Shown: positions 25,450-35,349, numbered from the stretch's first letter. The stretch: DNA of 64,000 nucleotides from JAPLJC01 sp963697965 (GCA_963697965.1 OY969108.1:3038001-3102000); one strand, 5' to 3'. Made by a program: numbers and translations. The notes: a model not told the origin generated them from the sequence alone.

Positions 25450-26649
25450 ATGGAAAATATCGCGGCGGCAACCCAACTCTCTCCGCAAAAAAGGACCACT
25501 TTGACAGAACCAGAACCTTACGGCGGCTTCGAACAAGGGCCCATTCGCCCTCCCAGCGAAGCCGGCAGCCTCTTGCTCCGGGTGACCCGCAACTGCCCCT
25601 GGAACCGCTGCCGGTTTTGTTCGACCTACAAAGACACCCGGTTCTCCCGGCGCCCGCTGGACCATGTGATCCGGGATATCGAGGCGGTTTACCAGGCGGC
25701 CCGGACCCTCTCCGGCCAGGGCGGCGCGACGGACCGTCTGGCGCTGGCCCGGCTTAAGGCCGGCGGCGAGGCCCCGGGAGACCCGCGGGCCTGGCAGGCT
25801 GCGGCCCACTGGCGACGCCACGGCCAGCAGTCGGTATTCCTTCAGGACGCCGACAGCCTGGTGATCGGCGCCCCGGACCTGGCCGCGATCCTTTCTCACT
25901 TGAGGGAGCGGTTCCCCGGGGTGCGGCGGGTGACCTCCTATGCGCGCTCCAGCACGGTGGCCCGGCTGAGCCTCGGGGATCTCCAGGCCATCCGGGAGGC
26001 GGGTCTGAACCGCCTGCACATCGGCCTGGAATCGGGCGCCAACGAAGTCCTGCGGCTGGTGCACAAGGGCACCACCCAGGCCCAGCAGATTACGGCGGGC
26101 CGCCTGGTGAAAGAGGCGGGCCTGGAGCTCTCGGAATATTACCTGCCGGGGCTGGGCGGGCGGGCCCTCTGGCGGGTCCACGCCCAGGACACGGCCGCCG
26201 CCTTCAATGAAATCAACCCGGACTTCATCCGCTTGCGCACCCTGTCCATTCTTTACGGCAGCCCGCTTTACCAGGATTATCAGGAGGGACGCTTCCAGAG
26301 GCCGACCGACCTGGAAATGGCCCGGGAAGTGCAGCTCTTCCTGGAATCCTTGCGGGGTATTACCAGCGTGGTGGTAAGCGACCACTTCCGCAACCTGTTG
26401 CCGGAGGTGGAGGGGGCGCTGCCCCAGGACCAGGGGCGCATGCTGGCGGCGGTGGAGAAATTCCTCTCCCTGAATCGGGATGAACAGATGATCTACCAGG
26501 TAGGAAGGCGCACCGGCATCTTCCAGGGCCTGGAGGATCTGCAGGACCCCGGCCGCCGCCGCCTGGCCGAAGAGACCATCTGGAAAAACCGGATCACCCC
26601 GGAAAATGTGGATGACCTGATGGCGGAGCTGATGCGGCGCTTTGAATGA
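25450..26649 (+). CDS. Radical SAM protein of unknown reaction
   Basis: The 399-residue protein has a radical SAM cluster motif with wider spacing, RNCPWNRCRFCSTYK (CxxxxCxxC), at about residues 49-60. SAM-binding features follow, including HIGLESGANEVLRLVHKG. An inserted stretch after the cluster (about 85-115) lengthens the first part of the barrel. The C-terminus is helical. This spacing occurs in a broad family annotated only as radical SAM, some related to Elp3-like or coproporphyrinogen-type enzymes. No neighbour points to a substrate. The ribosome site is weak. Confidence 0.82.
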   Translation: MENIAAATQLSPQKRTTLTEPEPYGGFEQGPIRPPSEAGSLLLRVTRNCPWNRCRFCSTYKDTRFSRRPLDHVIRDIEAVYQAARTLSGQGGATDRLALARLKAGGEAPGDPRAWQAAAHWRRHGQQSVFLQDADSLVIGAPDLAAILSHLRERFPGVRRVTSYARSSTVARLSLGDLQAIREAGLNRLHIGLESGANEVLRLVHKGTTQAQQITAGRLVKEAGLELSEYYLPGLGGRALWRVHAQDTAAAFNEINPDFIRLRTLSILYGSPLYQDYQEGRFQRPTDLEMAREVQLFLESLRGITSVVVSDHFRNLLPEVEGALPQDQGRMLAAVEKFLSLNRDEQMIYQVGRRTGIFQGLEDLQDPGRRRLAEETIWKNRITPENVDDLMAELMRRFE

Positions 26650-26699
26650 GTTTTTAAAAAATCAAATTCCCTGGTAGTATCCGGCCAGGTTTTGGCGAT

Positions 26700-26830
26700 G
26701 AGGCATGTAGGGTGGGCACTGCCCACCAAAACCAGAGATCTTCTTGAACTTAGGCATGCCCCCAGGGACTGTCTTGTGGGGGCGCACCCATGTTGTGCGC
26801 CCCCACGCAAAGGTGAACAGTAGGGGGCAC
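26700..26830. repeat. GGTGGGCACTGCCCACC and GGGGCGCACCCATG palindromes
   Basis: One GTAGGGTGGGCACTGCCCACC unit (about 26706-26727) and one GGGGGCGCACCC ... GTGCGCCCCC palindrome (about 26777-26803) lie between the radical SAM gene and the DUF1254 gene. Confidence 0.65.
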
Positions 26831-26859
26831 CGGTGACCTTCTTTGGAGGTGGATAATTA

Positions 26860-28401
26860 ATGAGACCACGGAACCAACTCTGGATCTGCACGATTTTTTT
26901 TGTCCTCATGACGGTCGCTGTCAGCCCCGGCAACGGGCAGCAGGCACCCGGTGCATCAGCGCCCCCGGCAGCCAAGTATAAGATGACCACCCCCATACCG
27001 CCGGGCATCGCCTGCCCGGACAAGGTTGAGACCCGCGTCGGCACCCTCAATTTCTTCGATGGCGTCCCGGACCAGGCCAGCGCCGAGAAGCTTTATGACA
27101 ACCTGGACTTTCAGCGGGCGGTGCAGGCTTATCTGCTCGGCTTGCCTGTAGTGAACCAGTGGGCCAACCGCAAGGGAGTCCTAGAAGTAGGACCGGCCAA
27201 TGCGACCGTGCCTATCTTTGAAACCATGATGAACGCCAGGACCTTGGAACTGACCGCGACCAACGGCACGCCCTACACCTGGTTCTGGGTCGATCTCCGT
27301 CAGGGTCCGCAGGTCCTGGAGGTTCCACCGAAGGTAATTGGGCTGGTTGATGATATGTGGTACCACTGGGCCGGTGATGTCGGCCTCACCGGCCCGGACC
27401 AGGGCAAGGGTGGCAAATACCTGCTGCTGCCCCCAGGCTACAAAGACAAAGTTCCGAAAGGCTACCACGTTATCCAATCAGCGACGTTCAGCAACTGGGT
27501 CGTTTGGAAGAGCTCTCTGGTCAATGGCGACCAGAAACCGGGCGTGGACCTGGTGAAGAAGTTCACCAAGATTTATCCGCTGTCTCAAGCCGGCAAGCCC
27601 CGAACGCCGAAATTCATAGACGTCTCCAACAAAGCCTTCAACGGGATCGCCCCGGCGGATTATACTTTCTGGGAGGCTCTCAATCAGGTCGTGCAGGAGG
27701 AACCAACGGATTCGGTCGACCCGACCACGCTCGGCTTCTGGGCTGCCATCGGCATCCGGAAGGGCAAACCCTTCGCGCCGGATGCGCGGATGAAGAAGAT
27801 CCTCATCGAAGCCGCCCGGGTTGGTGACGCCACGGCCCGGGCTATAATGTACCGGTGGCGGACGCCGGACGGCTACTACTACCCGAACAGCGCCTGGCGC
27901 CGCGGGATCATCGGCGGCTACAAGTTCGAGGCAAACGGCGCACGCCTCTTGGACGCGTACTCGGGCTTCTTCTTTTATGCCACCGCTATCGCCCCGGCAA
28001 TGGGCGCAAGCATGGTGGGCGTCGGGACGCAGTTCATGGCGGCGTTCGTCGACCCCAAAGGAATGCCGTTCGACGGCGGGAGGAACTATCGGCTCCACTT
28101 GCCGCCCAACATCCCGGTGAGGGAGGCCTGGTCCGTCTTCCTTTACGACAGCCAGACTCGCTCGATGCTGCAGACCGATCAGGAGTGGCCGGCGGTCAGC
28201 AGCCGGACCAAGGGACTCCTGGTCAATGCCGACGGGTCGGTGGACGTCTATTTCGGACCCAAGGCCCCGCTCGGCAAGGAGAAGAACTGGATACAGACCA
28301 TCCCCGGCAAGGGCTGGAACACCCTCCTGCGCCTTTACGGCGCGCTGGAGCCCTGGTTCAATAACGCCTGGCGTCCGGGAGAAATCAAAGAAGTCAAATA
28401 A
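26860..28401 (+). CDS. Secreted DUF1254/DUF1214 protein
   Basis: The 513-residue protein has an N-terminal signal peptide (hydrophobic about residues 7-22, cleavage near GNGQQA). A DUF1254 domain follows in the first half (AVQAYLLGLPVVNQW; the TYTWFWVDLR-like strand). A DUF1214 domain in the second half has the typical WRRGIIGGYKFEANG and ends with strand-rich segments (YRLHLPPNIPVREAWSV, WNTLLRLYG). These paired domains occur in periplasmic or secreted proteins of undefined activity. GGAGGT sits nine bases before the ATG. The base composition looks slightly less GC-rich than the neighbours. Confidence 0.88.
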   Translation: MRPRNQLWICTIFFVLMTVAVSPGNGQQAPGASAPPAAKYKMTTPIPPGIACPDKVETRVGTLNFFDGVPDQASAEKLYDNLDFQRAVQAYLLGLPVVNQWANRKGVLEVGPANATVPIFETMMNARTLELTATNGTPYTWFWVDLRQGPQVLEVPPKVIGLVDDMWYHWAGDVGLTGPDQGKGGKYLLLPPGYKDKVPKGYHVIQSATFSNWVVWKSSLVNGDQKPGVDLVKKFTKIYPLSQAGKPRTPKFIDVSNKAFNGIAPADYTFWEALNQVVQEEPTDSVDPTTLGFWAAIGIRKGKPFAPDARMKKILIEAARVGDATARAIMYRWRTPDGYYYPNSAWRRGIIGGYKFEANGARLLDAYSGFFFYATAIAPAMGASMVGVGTQFMAAFVDPKGMPFDGGRNYRLHLPPNIPVREAWSVFLYDSQTRSMLQTDQEWPAVSSRTKGLLVNADGSVDVYFGPKAPLGKEKNWIQTIPGKGWNTLLRLYGALEPWFNNAWRPGEIKEVK

Positions 28402-28609
28402 ACATATTAGCTATGGGTGAGTGGCTGGTGTGGCAGTAAGGACCTGTCGCCTGCCCGGGGGTCGAGTGGCTTCTGAGTGTCTGGTGGCGAACCAGGAATA
28501 AGACATAAATCAGCAGCGTATACCTGCCATTGATAAGCCATTTGAACAATCCAAAATATATGCCGATAGCCCAATCATATATTTTATTCATCTTATTTCT
28601 AAAATCATA

Positions 28610-30331
28610 TTAAATCCTCCGCAGCAGTTTCCGCAACTGCGGCCAGGGGCGGGTGTTGAGGACATCGGCGGCTTCCAGCCAGCCGCGCCGGCCCTGGCCG
28701 ATCCCCAAACGCATGAAGTTGAGGTCCGCGATGCTGTGGGCGTCGGTGGAGATGGCCACTTTGACCCCCAGGTCCTTGGCCAGCTTGCAGTGGATGTCCA
28801 CCAGGTCCAGGCGGTCCGGCTGGGCGTCCAGTTCCATGAAGCAGCCCCGTTCCCGGGCGGCCCGCATCAGCCGCTCCATGTCCACCTCATAAGGCTCCCG
28901 CCGCTGGATCAGCCGGCCGCTGGGATGGGCCAGGATGTTAAAATAGGGGTTGTCCATGGCCCGGATAATCCTCCCGGTCATCTCCTCCCGGGTCAGGTTG
29001 AAGTTGTAGTGCACCGCGCACACAGTCAGATCCAGCCTCTTGAGAATTTCGTCCTCCAGGTCCAGGGAACCGTCTTCCAGGATATCCATTTCGATGGCCT
29101 TCAAAATGGTAATGCCCTGCAATTGGGCGTTGAGGCGGTCGATCTGGTCCATCTCGGCGGCCAGATTCCTGGCGTCATATCCGTGAACCATGCTCACCCG
29201 TTTGGAGTGGTTGGTTATGGCCAGGTATTGATACCCCCGCTCCTGGGCGGCCCGGGCCATCTCCTCCAGGGTGTTGCGGCCGTCGGTGGCCTTGGTGTGG
29301 GTGTGCAGGTCGCCCTTAATATCCGGCAAGGTGATGAGCCGGGGGAGGCGGCCCTGTTGGGCGGCCTCGATTTCCCCCCGGTCTTCCCGCAGCTCCGGCT
29401 CGATGTAGGGGAGGTCCACCGCCGCGTAAACCTCCGCCTCAGTCTGACCGGCGATGGGCGCCTCTCCCCGAAAGACCCCATATTCATTGACCCTGAGGCC
29501 GTGCTGCACCCCCAGGTGGCGGACGGCGATGTTATGGGCCTTGGAGCCGGTAAAGTAATGGAGGGCCGCGCCGTAACTCTCCTTCGGCACCACCCGCAGG
29601 TCCACCTGCAAGCCGTTGCGCAGCACCACCATCGATTTGGTGTCCCCCCGGGCCAGCACCTTGCTGACGTCCTCATAGGTGACAAAGGCGTCCATCACCG
29701 GTGCCGCCTCCCGGCAGGTGACCAACAGGTCCAGGTCGCCCACGGTCTCCTGACGCCGCCGGTAGCTGCCGGCAACTATGGCCTCCGCCACCCCCGGCGC
29801 CGCCTGGAGGTGTGCCACCAGCGACTCGGCCACGGGCTCCACCAACACCAGCTTGTAGCGCTTCTCGGCGGCGCTGAGGTGACCCAGGCCCTCCAGGATC
29901 AGCTGTTCGATCTTGGGGCCGAAGCCTTTGATCTCCTTGATCTTGCCGCTTTGGGCTGCTTCTTTCAGGTCTGCGGTGCTGGTAATCCCCAGTTTTTGGT
30001 GCAGCAGTTGGACCCGCTTGGGCCCCAGTCCTCCCAGGTTCAGCAAGAGTGCCAGGGCGGGCGGGGTCCGGACCTCCAGTTCCCGGCGCAGGCCCAGGTC
30101 CCCGCTGGTAATAATTTCCCGGATCTTGCCCCCCAGGTCCTGGCCCACCCCGGGAAGCCGGGTCAGATCATCGCCCCGGGCCAATAGGTCCGCCAGGCTC
30201 TGGGACGTGCCACTCACCACCCGGGCCGCGTTGCGATAGGCCCGCACCCGGAAGGGATTGGCGCCCTCGATCTCCAGCAAATCCGCCACCTTCTCGAAGA
30301 TGGCGGCGATATCTTGGTTATGGATCGGCAT
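28610..30331 (-). CDS. polX: Family X DNA polymerase with PHP domain
   Basis: PolX proteins fill short DNA gaps in base-excision repair; the PHP domain adds 3'-5' exonuclease or phosphatase activity. The ATG at 30331 (573 aa) starts at the family N-terminus MPIHNQDIAAIFEKVADLLE. An in-frame TTG at 30403 adds 24 residues and cannot be ruled out. Helix-hairpin-helix motifs (LPGVGQDLGGKI; LGGLGPKRVQLL) are followed by the polymerase aspartates in VGDLDLLV and VDLRVV. The PHP domain starts with KGDLHTHTKATDGRN, and later histidines (VHYNF, LAHPSGR, STDAHS) complete its metal site. Confidence 0.94.
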   Translation of the reverse strand: MPIHNQDIAAIFEKVADLLEIEGANPFRVRAYRNAARVVSGTSQSLADLLARGDDLTRLPGVGQDLGGKIREIITSGDLGLRRELEVRTPPALALLLNLGGLGPKRVQLLHQKLGITSTADLKEAAQSGKIKEIKGFGPKIEQLILEGLGHLSAAEKRYKLVLVEPVAESLVAHLQAAPGVAEAIVAGSYRRRQETVGDLDLLVTCREAAPVMDAFVTYEDVSKVLARGDTKSMVVLRNGLQVDLRVVPKESYGAALHYFTGSKAHNIAVRHLGVQHGLRVNEYGVFRGEAPIAGQTEAEVYAAVDLPYIEPELREDRGEIEAAQQGRLPRLITLPDIKGDLHTHTKATDGRNTLEEMARAAQERGYQYLAITNHSKRVSMVHGYDARNLAAEMDQIDRLNAQLQGITILKAIEMDILEDGSLDLEDEILKRLDLTVCAVHYNFNLTREEMTGRIIRAMDNPYFNILAHPSGRLIQRREPYEVDMERLMRAARERGCFMELDAQPDRLDLVDIHCKLAKDLGVKVAISTDAHSIADLNFMRLGIGQGRRGWLEAADVLNTRPWPQLRKLLRRI

Positions 30332-30619
30332 GGGGGTTAGGCGAGGGGGCGCCGCCGGGAGCGCTTCCTTCAGCTCAGCGGCTTCTACGGCGGTGTCCCA
30401 CAATTATCTTAACAAACGATTTGAGATACCCCCCTCCCTTGGGGAGAGGGGGTCGGGGGGAGGGTGGCAACATATGGTGGTAAATGAAAGATTAATTACC
30501 ACCCCCACTCGGTGTCGCCCCCTCCCGGGGGAGGGATAAAGGTAAAGCTTTCAGGCAATATTCAGTAGGGCTCAATACCAGGCCTGATTTCTCTCGGATC
30601 GCGGCCGCCGCGGCCCGCC

Positions 30620-31627
30620 TCAACAGGTCAGGCATTCTTTGGTGAGCCGCAGGGCCTCCCGGATCATCTGATTGGTGTAACCCCATTCATTGTCGTACCA
30701 GCTCATGACCTTCACCAGGTCCCCGTCCACGACCTGGGTCATGCTGGGATCGAAGATGGAGGCGTGGGGGTTGGCGATGATATCCGAGGAGACGATGGGG
30801 TCCAGCGCATATTCGAGGATGCCTCGATAACGCTCACTGGCTGCCTCTTCCTTGAAGATGGCGTTGATTTCCTCCACGGTGGTGGCCCTTTCGGTGACGA
30901 AAACCAGATCGGCCAGGGAACCCACGGGCACCGGGCAGCGCACTGCCACCCCGTCAAACTTCCCCTTGAATTGGGGCAGGGTATTGGTGGCGGCCTTCGC
31001 CGCCCCGGTGGAGGTGGGCACCAGGTTGGCCGCCCCGGCCCGGCCCCGGCGAAAATTCTTGTGGGGCGCGTCCACAATGGCCTGGGAGGAGGTGTAGGCG
31101 TGAATGGTGGTCATGATCGCCTTCTTGACGCCGACCCGCCGGCCCATGACCTCCAAAACCGGGGTGATGCAGTTGGTGGTGCAGGAGGCGCAGGAGATCA
31201 TGCGGTCGGCTGCTCCCGGCTTGGTGACCCCATGGACGATGCAGCAGACCTCTGCGCCCTTGGGGGGCGCCGACAGGATCGCGTATCTGGCCCCGGCCGC
31301 CAGGTGTTTGCCCAGGCCATCGGACCCGGTGAAGAGTCCGGTGCTTTCAAAGACGATGTCGATCCCCAGGGCCTTCCAGGGCAATTGGGCCGGGTCCCGT
31401 TCGCTCAAGAATTTGATGGTTTTTCCCGCCACCTTGAGGGCCTCGCCGGCTACCTCCACCCGATGCCGGTAGCGGCCATAAACGGTATCGTAATTGAGCA
31501 GGTAGACCAGATTATCGATGGGCATCAGGTCGTTGACCGCCACCAGCTCCAACTCCGGCCGCTCCAGAATATTTTTAAAAGCCGCCCTGCCGATCCTTCC
31601 CATACCGTTAATTGCGACTTTGGACAT
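30620..31627 (-). CDS. gap: Glyceraldehyde-3-phosphate dehydrogenase, type I
   Basis: This NAD(P)-dependent glycolytic/gluconeogenic enzyme converts glyceraldehyde-3-phosphate to 1,3-bisphosphoglycerate. The 335-residue length is standard. The Rossmann start is VAINGMGRIGRAAFKN, the active-site cysteine is in SCASCTTNC, and the C-terminus has SWYDNEWGYTNQM. Both halves are complete. The gap to polX holds a CCCTCCCTTGGGGAGAGGG repeat. No pgk or tpi gene is adjacent. Confidence 0.97.
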   Translation of the reverse strand: MSKVAINGMGRIGRAAFKNILERPELELVAVNDLMPIDNLVYLLNYDTVYGRYRHRVEVAGEALKVAGKTIKFLSERDPAQLPWKALGIDIVFESTGLFTGSDGLGKHLAAGARYAILSAPPKGAEVCCIVHGVTKPGAADRMISCASCTTNCITPVLEVMGRRVGVKKAIMTTIHAYTSSQAIVDAPHKNFRRGRAGAANLVPTSTGAAKAATNTLPQFKGKFDGVAVRCPVPVGSLADLVFVTERATTVEEINAIFKEEAASERYRGILEYALDPIVSSDIIANPHASIFDPSMTQVVDGDLVKVMSWYDNEWGYTNQMIREALRLTKECLTC

Positions 31628-32134
31628 GCTCTACCTCCTCAGGAAACGGTTATCGAACTCGCAGTTATTGCAAAATCCCTTTGTTGACCCTGAGCCCTCT
31701 TGAGGTTATCCGCTCATCTTTCAGGCAGCTTGCCGGTTTGGCAATAACTTGCCGGCTGTTATCCGGTATTATGTCCCAGGCGCCCCTGATTATGCAACCT
31801 GGCAATAATTTTATCTGGAAATGGTTTCCAGCAGTCACTCGATTAAAGGCCTGCGGCGCGGACACCCGGCCTCTCAGGGCCCGCCACCCGCCTGAACCCG
31901 AGAGACCCGGTTTCCCTAAGAAAAACATAATCACCTTCACCGTAGGTGCAAGTGGCCTCCTGCTGCGAAATCAGAGTTCAAGGTTCAAAGTTCAAAGTTC
32001 GGTGGTGTATCGTACCCTGCCAAACTACGGCTTGCCTTTGAGAGAAGGCGTGGTAAGTTATAGGTGCCGTAATTCAATAACTTTACATGCTTGCGCCCTG
32101 TGGCATCGGGGTGGCATGGGAGAGGGGAGCAGCC
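31628..32134. other. Gap between divergent gap and glnB
   Basis: About 500 bp without a supportable gene. It should contain the two divergent promoters. I see a short 'gttcaaggttcaaagttcaaagttc' repeat (about 31975-32000). TTGGCAATAACTTGCC at about 31738 resembles a sigma-54 site but has its GG and GC elements one base too close. Nothing else is recognisable. Confidence 0.5.
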
Positions 32135-32473
32135 ATGAAGAAAATCGAAGCCATTATCCAGCCCTTTAAGCTGGAGCCGGTGAAAGAAGCCCTGCACCAA
32201 ATGTCGGTTACCGGCATGACGGTCACCGAAGTGAAGGGGTTCGGCAGGCAGAAGGGCCTGCGGGAGGTCTACCGGGGTCTGGAATACCAGGTCGATTTCC
32301 TGCCCAAGGTGAAGATCGAGATAGTGGTCCCGGATGAGAAAGTTGAAGCCATCACCAACGCCATCATTACCCAGGCCCGTACCGGCAAGGTAGGGGACGG
32401 CAAGATCTTCATCTCTCCCCTGGGGGAGGTCATCCGCATCCGCACCGGGGAGAAGGGGGAAGAGGCGGTTTAG
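32135..32473 (+). CDS. glnB: Nitrogen regulatory protein PII
   Basis: PII senses 2-oxoglutarate and ATP/ADP and controls nitrogen assimilation proteins. The ATG at 32135 gives 112 residues with the family start MKKIEAIIQPFKLEPVKEAL. The T-loop has the modifiable tyrosine in VYRGLEYQVDF, and the C-terminal signature reads TGKVGDGKIFISPL. No amtB or glnA lies beside it, so the gene alone does not separate GlnB from GlnK. The preceding GGAG is a good ribosome site. Upstream in-frame ATG/GTG codons are less likely starts. Confidence 0.95.
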   Translation: MKKIEAIIQPFKLEPVKEALHQMSVTGMTVTEVKGFGRQKGLREVYRGLEYQVDFLPKVKIEIVVPDEKVEAITNAIITQARTGKVGDGKIFISPLGEVIRIRTGEKGEEAV

Positions 32474-32562
32474 CCCCGGAAACCCGGGTTTCCTTGGTTT
32501 CTACCTGATCCGCCGCCTCGCCCGTGTGGTCGCCAGTGGTCTGACAGGATGGGAATGGATAG

Positions 32563-32672
32563 TGTGATGCTTCATAATCGCTATGACGTTTCCGCCTACA
32601 GTTTTCTACCCCCCCCCTTGAAAAAGCGGGGCAGGGGGGATTTACAATAGCCTCCTGAAATTCCCCCTGGTT
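32563..32672. repeat. ~110 bp dispersed element, copy 2
   Basis: This segment shares block order with 2520-2655: 'cttcataat', then a C-rich/G-rich palindrome around 'cttgaaaaagcgggg', then 'cctcctgaaattcccc'. The gap 32474-32776 holds no gene I can support. Confidence 0.5.
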
Positions 32673-32776
32673 TTCTTGATTTAATGCCTTACTATTAACC
32701 GACCACCACTCCAGCATGAAGTGGTCGGCCGGCGCCATTGGCGGCGCCACACCTTGGCCGCTATCCTGAAAGGTTA

Positions 32777-33556
32777 ATGTACCTGCGAAAGAACAACCCG
32801 CCCCCCCGGCCCGTCGAGGACCTGGCCTACTTCGGCTACCGGCCGGTGGCCGCCGCCGAGAAAGAGAAGCTGGTGCGCGGCCATTTCGACACGGTGTCGG
32901 CCCGCTACGATTTTATGAACACCCTGCTGAGCTTCGGGCTCCACCACCTGTGGAAACGGACTGCGGTGCGGCTCCTGGGGCTGAAGCCGGGGGACCGGGT
33001 CATCGACATCTGCGGCGGCACCGCCGACCTGGCCCTCCTGGCCGCCCCCAAGATTGGCGCCGGCGGCCGGGTGCTGGTCTATGACATCAACCGGGCCATG
33101 CTGGAAGCGGGCCGGCCCAAGGTGGCCCGCTCCCGGATGGCGGGCCGCATCGCCTTTCTCCAGGGAGACGCGGAGCGCCTCTCAGTTGCCGATGCCGGTT
33201 TCGATGCGGCCATGGTAGGGTTCGGCATCCGCAACCTGACCCATCCCGAGCTGGGGTTCAAAGAGATGCACCGGGTCTTGAAACCCGGTGGCAGGCTCAT
33301 GTGCCTCGAGTTTTCCCAACCCCTCGCCTCCTGGTTCCGGCGGCTCTACGATTTTTATTCCTTTTATCTCATGCCTTTGCTGGGCCGGATCTTTGTGGGC
33401 TCCTGGCAGGCCTACACCTATCTGCCCGAGTCCATCCGCATGTTTGCCCGCCCGGAGGAGGTGTCGGCCACCCTGGTGGGCCTGGGTTTCAAAGAGATTC
33501 GCTTCCGGCGCCTCACCAACGGCATCGCAGTGATCCACGTGGCGGTGAAGGCATGA
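32777..33556 (+). CDS. menG: Demethylmenaquinone methyltransferase (UbiE/MenG family)
   Basis: This SAM-dependent enzyme methylates demethylmenaquinone in quinone synthesis. The product would be the quinone pool used by the Qmo complex and the Cyo oxidase in this window. The 259-residue protein has the family VSARYDFMNTLLSFGLH, the SAM loop VIDICGGTADLALL, and the signature GFGIRNLTHPELGFKEMHRV followed by RVLKPGGRL. The ATG at 32777 has AAAGG just upstream. Its stop overlaps the start of the next methyltransferase (ATGA). In a strict anaerobe menaquinone is the likelier substrate over ubiquinone. Confidence 0.92.
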   Translation: MYLRKNNPPPRPVEDLAYFGYRPVAAAEKEKLVRGHFDTVSARYDFMNTLLSFGLHHLWKRTAVRLLGLKPGDRVIDICGGTADLALLAAPKIGAGGRVLVYDINRAMLEAGRPKVARSRMAGRIAFLQGDAERLSVADAGFDAAMVGFGIRNLTHPELGFKEMHRVLKPGGRLMCLEFSQPLASWFRRLYDFYSFYLMPLLGRIFVGSWQAYTYLPESIRMFARPEEVSATLVGLGFKEIRFRRLTNGIAVIHVAVKA

Positions 33557-34146
33557 AGCTCAACCAGGCCGAGCGGCTGGTGGTCAACAACCCGGTGCGG
33601 GTCGTGATCCAGCGCCTCATCGTCCGCTGGTTCGGTAAAACCGTGTCCCCGGGCCCGGGCGTCAGGCTCCTGGAGGTGGGCTGTGGCCGGGGCGCCGGGG
33701 CCGCTCTCCTCCTAAAGAAATTTCAGCCCGCGGCGCTCTACGCCCTGGACCTGGACCGGCGCATGATCCGGCAGGCCCAGGCATTTTTGCACCCGGAGAA
33801 ACAACGCCGCATCTTTCTGGGCGTGGCCGACGTCCTCCGCCTGCCTTACCGGGGCGGCGCCCTGGATGGGGTCTTTGGCTTCGGGGTGCTGCACCACCTG
33901 CCGGACTGGCGGGGCGGCCTGGCCGAGATCGCCCGGGTCCTGAAACCAGGCGGCTTCTACTTCCTGGAGGAATACTACCCCACCTTCTACCAGAATTTCC
34001 TGACCCGCCGCATCTTCCGGCATCCGGAAAGCGACCGCTTTGAGGGCGGCGCTTTGCGCCGCGGCCTGAAAGACGCCGGATTTTCCCTGGTTGACAGCCT
34101 GGAGCAAAGACATGCGGTCATCCTGGCCGTGGTCGTCAAAGATTAA
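33553..34146 (+). CDS. Class I SAM-dependent methyltransferase
   Basis: The 197-residue protein overlaps menG by the ATGA arrangement, so it is translationally coupled and probably works in the same or a related pathway. The SAM-binding loop is LLEVGCGRGAGAALL, followed by the acidic strand ALDLD and the GVLHHLPDW and RVLKPGG motifs. The N-terminal LNQAERLVVNNPVRV, before the Rossmann core, also occurs in small methyltransferases near quinone genes. The substrate is unknown. Confidence 0.82.
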   Translation: MKLNQAERLVVNNPVRVVIQRLIVRWFGKTVSPGPGVRLLEVGCGRGAGAALLLKKFQPAALYALDLDRRMIRQAQAFLHPEKQRRIFLGVADVLRLPYRGGALDGVFGFGVLHHLPDWRGGLAEIARVLKPGGFYFLEEYYPTFYQNFLTRRIFRHPESDRFEGGALRRGLKDAGFSLVDSLEQRHAVILAVVVKD

Positions 34147-34424
34147 TCAATAAGTTCAAGGTTCAAAGTTGGAAAAACAGAAAACCGCCCCCGCCGCCAG
34201 CCTTGCCTCGGAGTACCGGGTCTCACCTCAAGACCTCTTGGTGAGGGGCTCATTAACACCTGCCGATACCTTGCAATCCTTGCTCTCAGGTCTTAATTTC
34301 AATATTTATCTGATCTCCGGTGTAACTCCTCTCAGCGATCCTGATAATCCTACAGGTGATCAGATGCATCCGTTCAGCGTTTGAACTTTCGAAATCCGAA
34401 GGCCCTTGAGAAATTGGGGGATAA

Positions 34425-35348
34425 ATGAAGAGGAAGAAATATTTTGCTATTGCCCGCTTGTCATCCCTGGGTGGCCTAATTTTCCTCGGAGGTTGCAGCA
34501 CGATACTTTTGTTCAACCCCCAAGGACCGATCGGCGAGTCGGAGCGGTTCCTCATCATTGCGGCCATTGTGCTCATGGCGATTGTCGTCATTCCCGTCTT
34601 CATCATGGCGGTCTGGTTTCCCCTGAAGTACAGGGCTTCCAATACCAAAGCGACTTATATGCCGAAATGGAGTTATTCCGCTAAAATCGATTTAGTCATG
34701 TGGGCGGTTCCCATTGCCATTGTCACGGTTCTATCGATTCTGGCCTGGACCAGGACCCATACTTTGGATCCCTATAAGCCCATCGCTTCGGCCAACCCGC
34801 CCGTCAACATCGAAGTCGTATCCCTTGATTGGAAATGGCTCTTCATCTACCCGGATCAAAATATCGCCACCGTCAATCAACTCACTTTTCCCGTCAATGT
34901 TCCGCTCAGCTTCAAACTCACCTCGGACACGGTAATGACTTCCTTCTTCATCCCGCAGTTGGGCAGCCAGATTTACGCCATGGCAGGCATGCAAACCCGA
35001 TTGCACCTTATGGCTTCAAAACCAGGGACTTATGAGGGTCACAATCAGCAATTCAGCGGTCCCGGTTACGCGGACATGTTTTTCGATGCCAATGCGGTTT
35101 CCCGCGAGGAGTTTCAAGCGTGGGTGCAAAAGATCAGACAAACGCCGGAAAAGCTTGATATGGAACGGTATGAGGAGCTTGCCAAGCCGAGCCTCGGCCA
35201 CCCCGTGCTCTTTTTCTCTTCAGTCAAGCCCGATCTGTTTGAGTATGTCCTGCGTCAGTTTGATCCGGCTTGGGGCAAAGATTCCGGTGCCATGAGCAAG
35301 GGACCCGGTTCTATGCACCCAATGACCGGCGTTTCAGAGGAACATTGA
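34425..35348 (+). CDS. cyoA: Cytochrome bo3-type quinol oxidase subunit II
   Basis: Subunit II of a heme-copper quinol oxidase. A lipoprotein signal ending LGGCS is followed by two membrane helices and the exported cupredoxin-like domain (SLDWKWLFIYPDQNIATVN; FIPQLGSQIYAMAGMQ; QFSGPGYADMFF). The CuA ligands of cytochrome c oxidases (two Cys and a Met/His set) are not present, as expected for quinol oxidases. It is 307 aa. GGGGG stands before the ATG. The gene is the first of cyoABCDE, with one base between it and cyoB. Confidence 0.94.
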   Translation: MKRKKYFAIARLSSLGGLIFLGGCSTILLFNPQGPIGESERFLIIAAIVLMAIVVIPVFIMAVWFPLKYRASNTKATYMPKWSYSAKIDLVMWAVPIAIVTVLSILAWTRTHTLDPYKPIASANPPVNIEVVSLDWKWLFIYPDQNIATVNQLTFPVNVPLSFKLTSDTVMTSFFIPQLGSQIYAMAGMQTRLHLMASKPGTYEGHNQQFSGPGYADMFFDANAVSREEFQAWVQKIRQTPEKLDMERYEELAKPSLGHPVLFFSSVKPDLFEYVLRQFDPAWGKDSGAMSKGPGSMHPMTGVSEEH

Positions 35349-35349
35349 T

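Noticed and set aside
28394..28591. 65-codon minus-strand frame with hydrophobic N-terminus between the DUF1254 gene and polX
   Set aside because: It overlaps the end of the DUF1254 gene and has no homology I recognise. The hydrophobic stretch could be chance in an AT-richer gap.
31738..31754. Sigma-54-like TTGGCAATAACTTGCC upstream of glnB
   Set aside because: The GG and GC elements are one base closer than the required spacing.
34169..34384. 71-codon frame just upstream of cyoA
   Set aside because: It needs a TTG start, begins in a repeat and has no coherent features.
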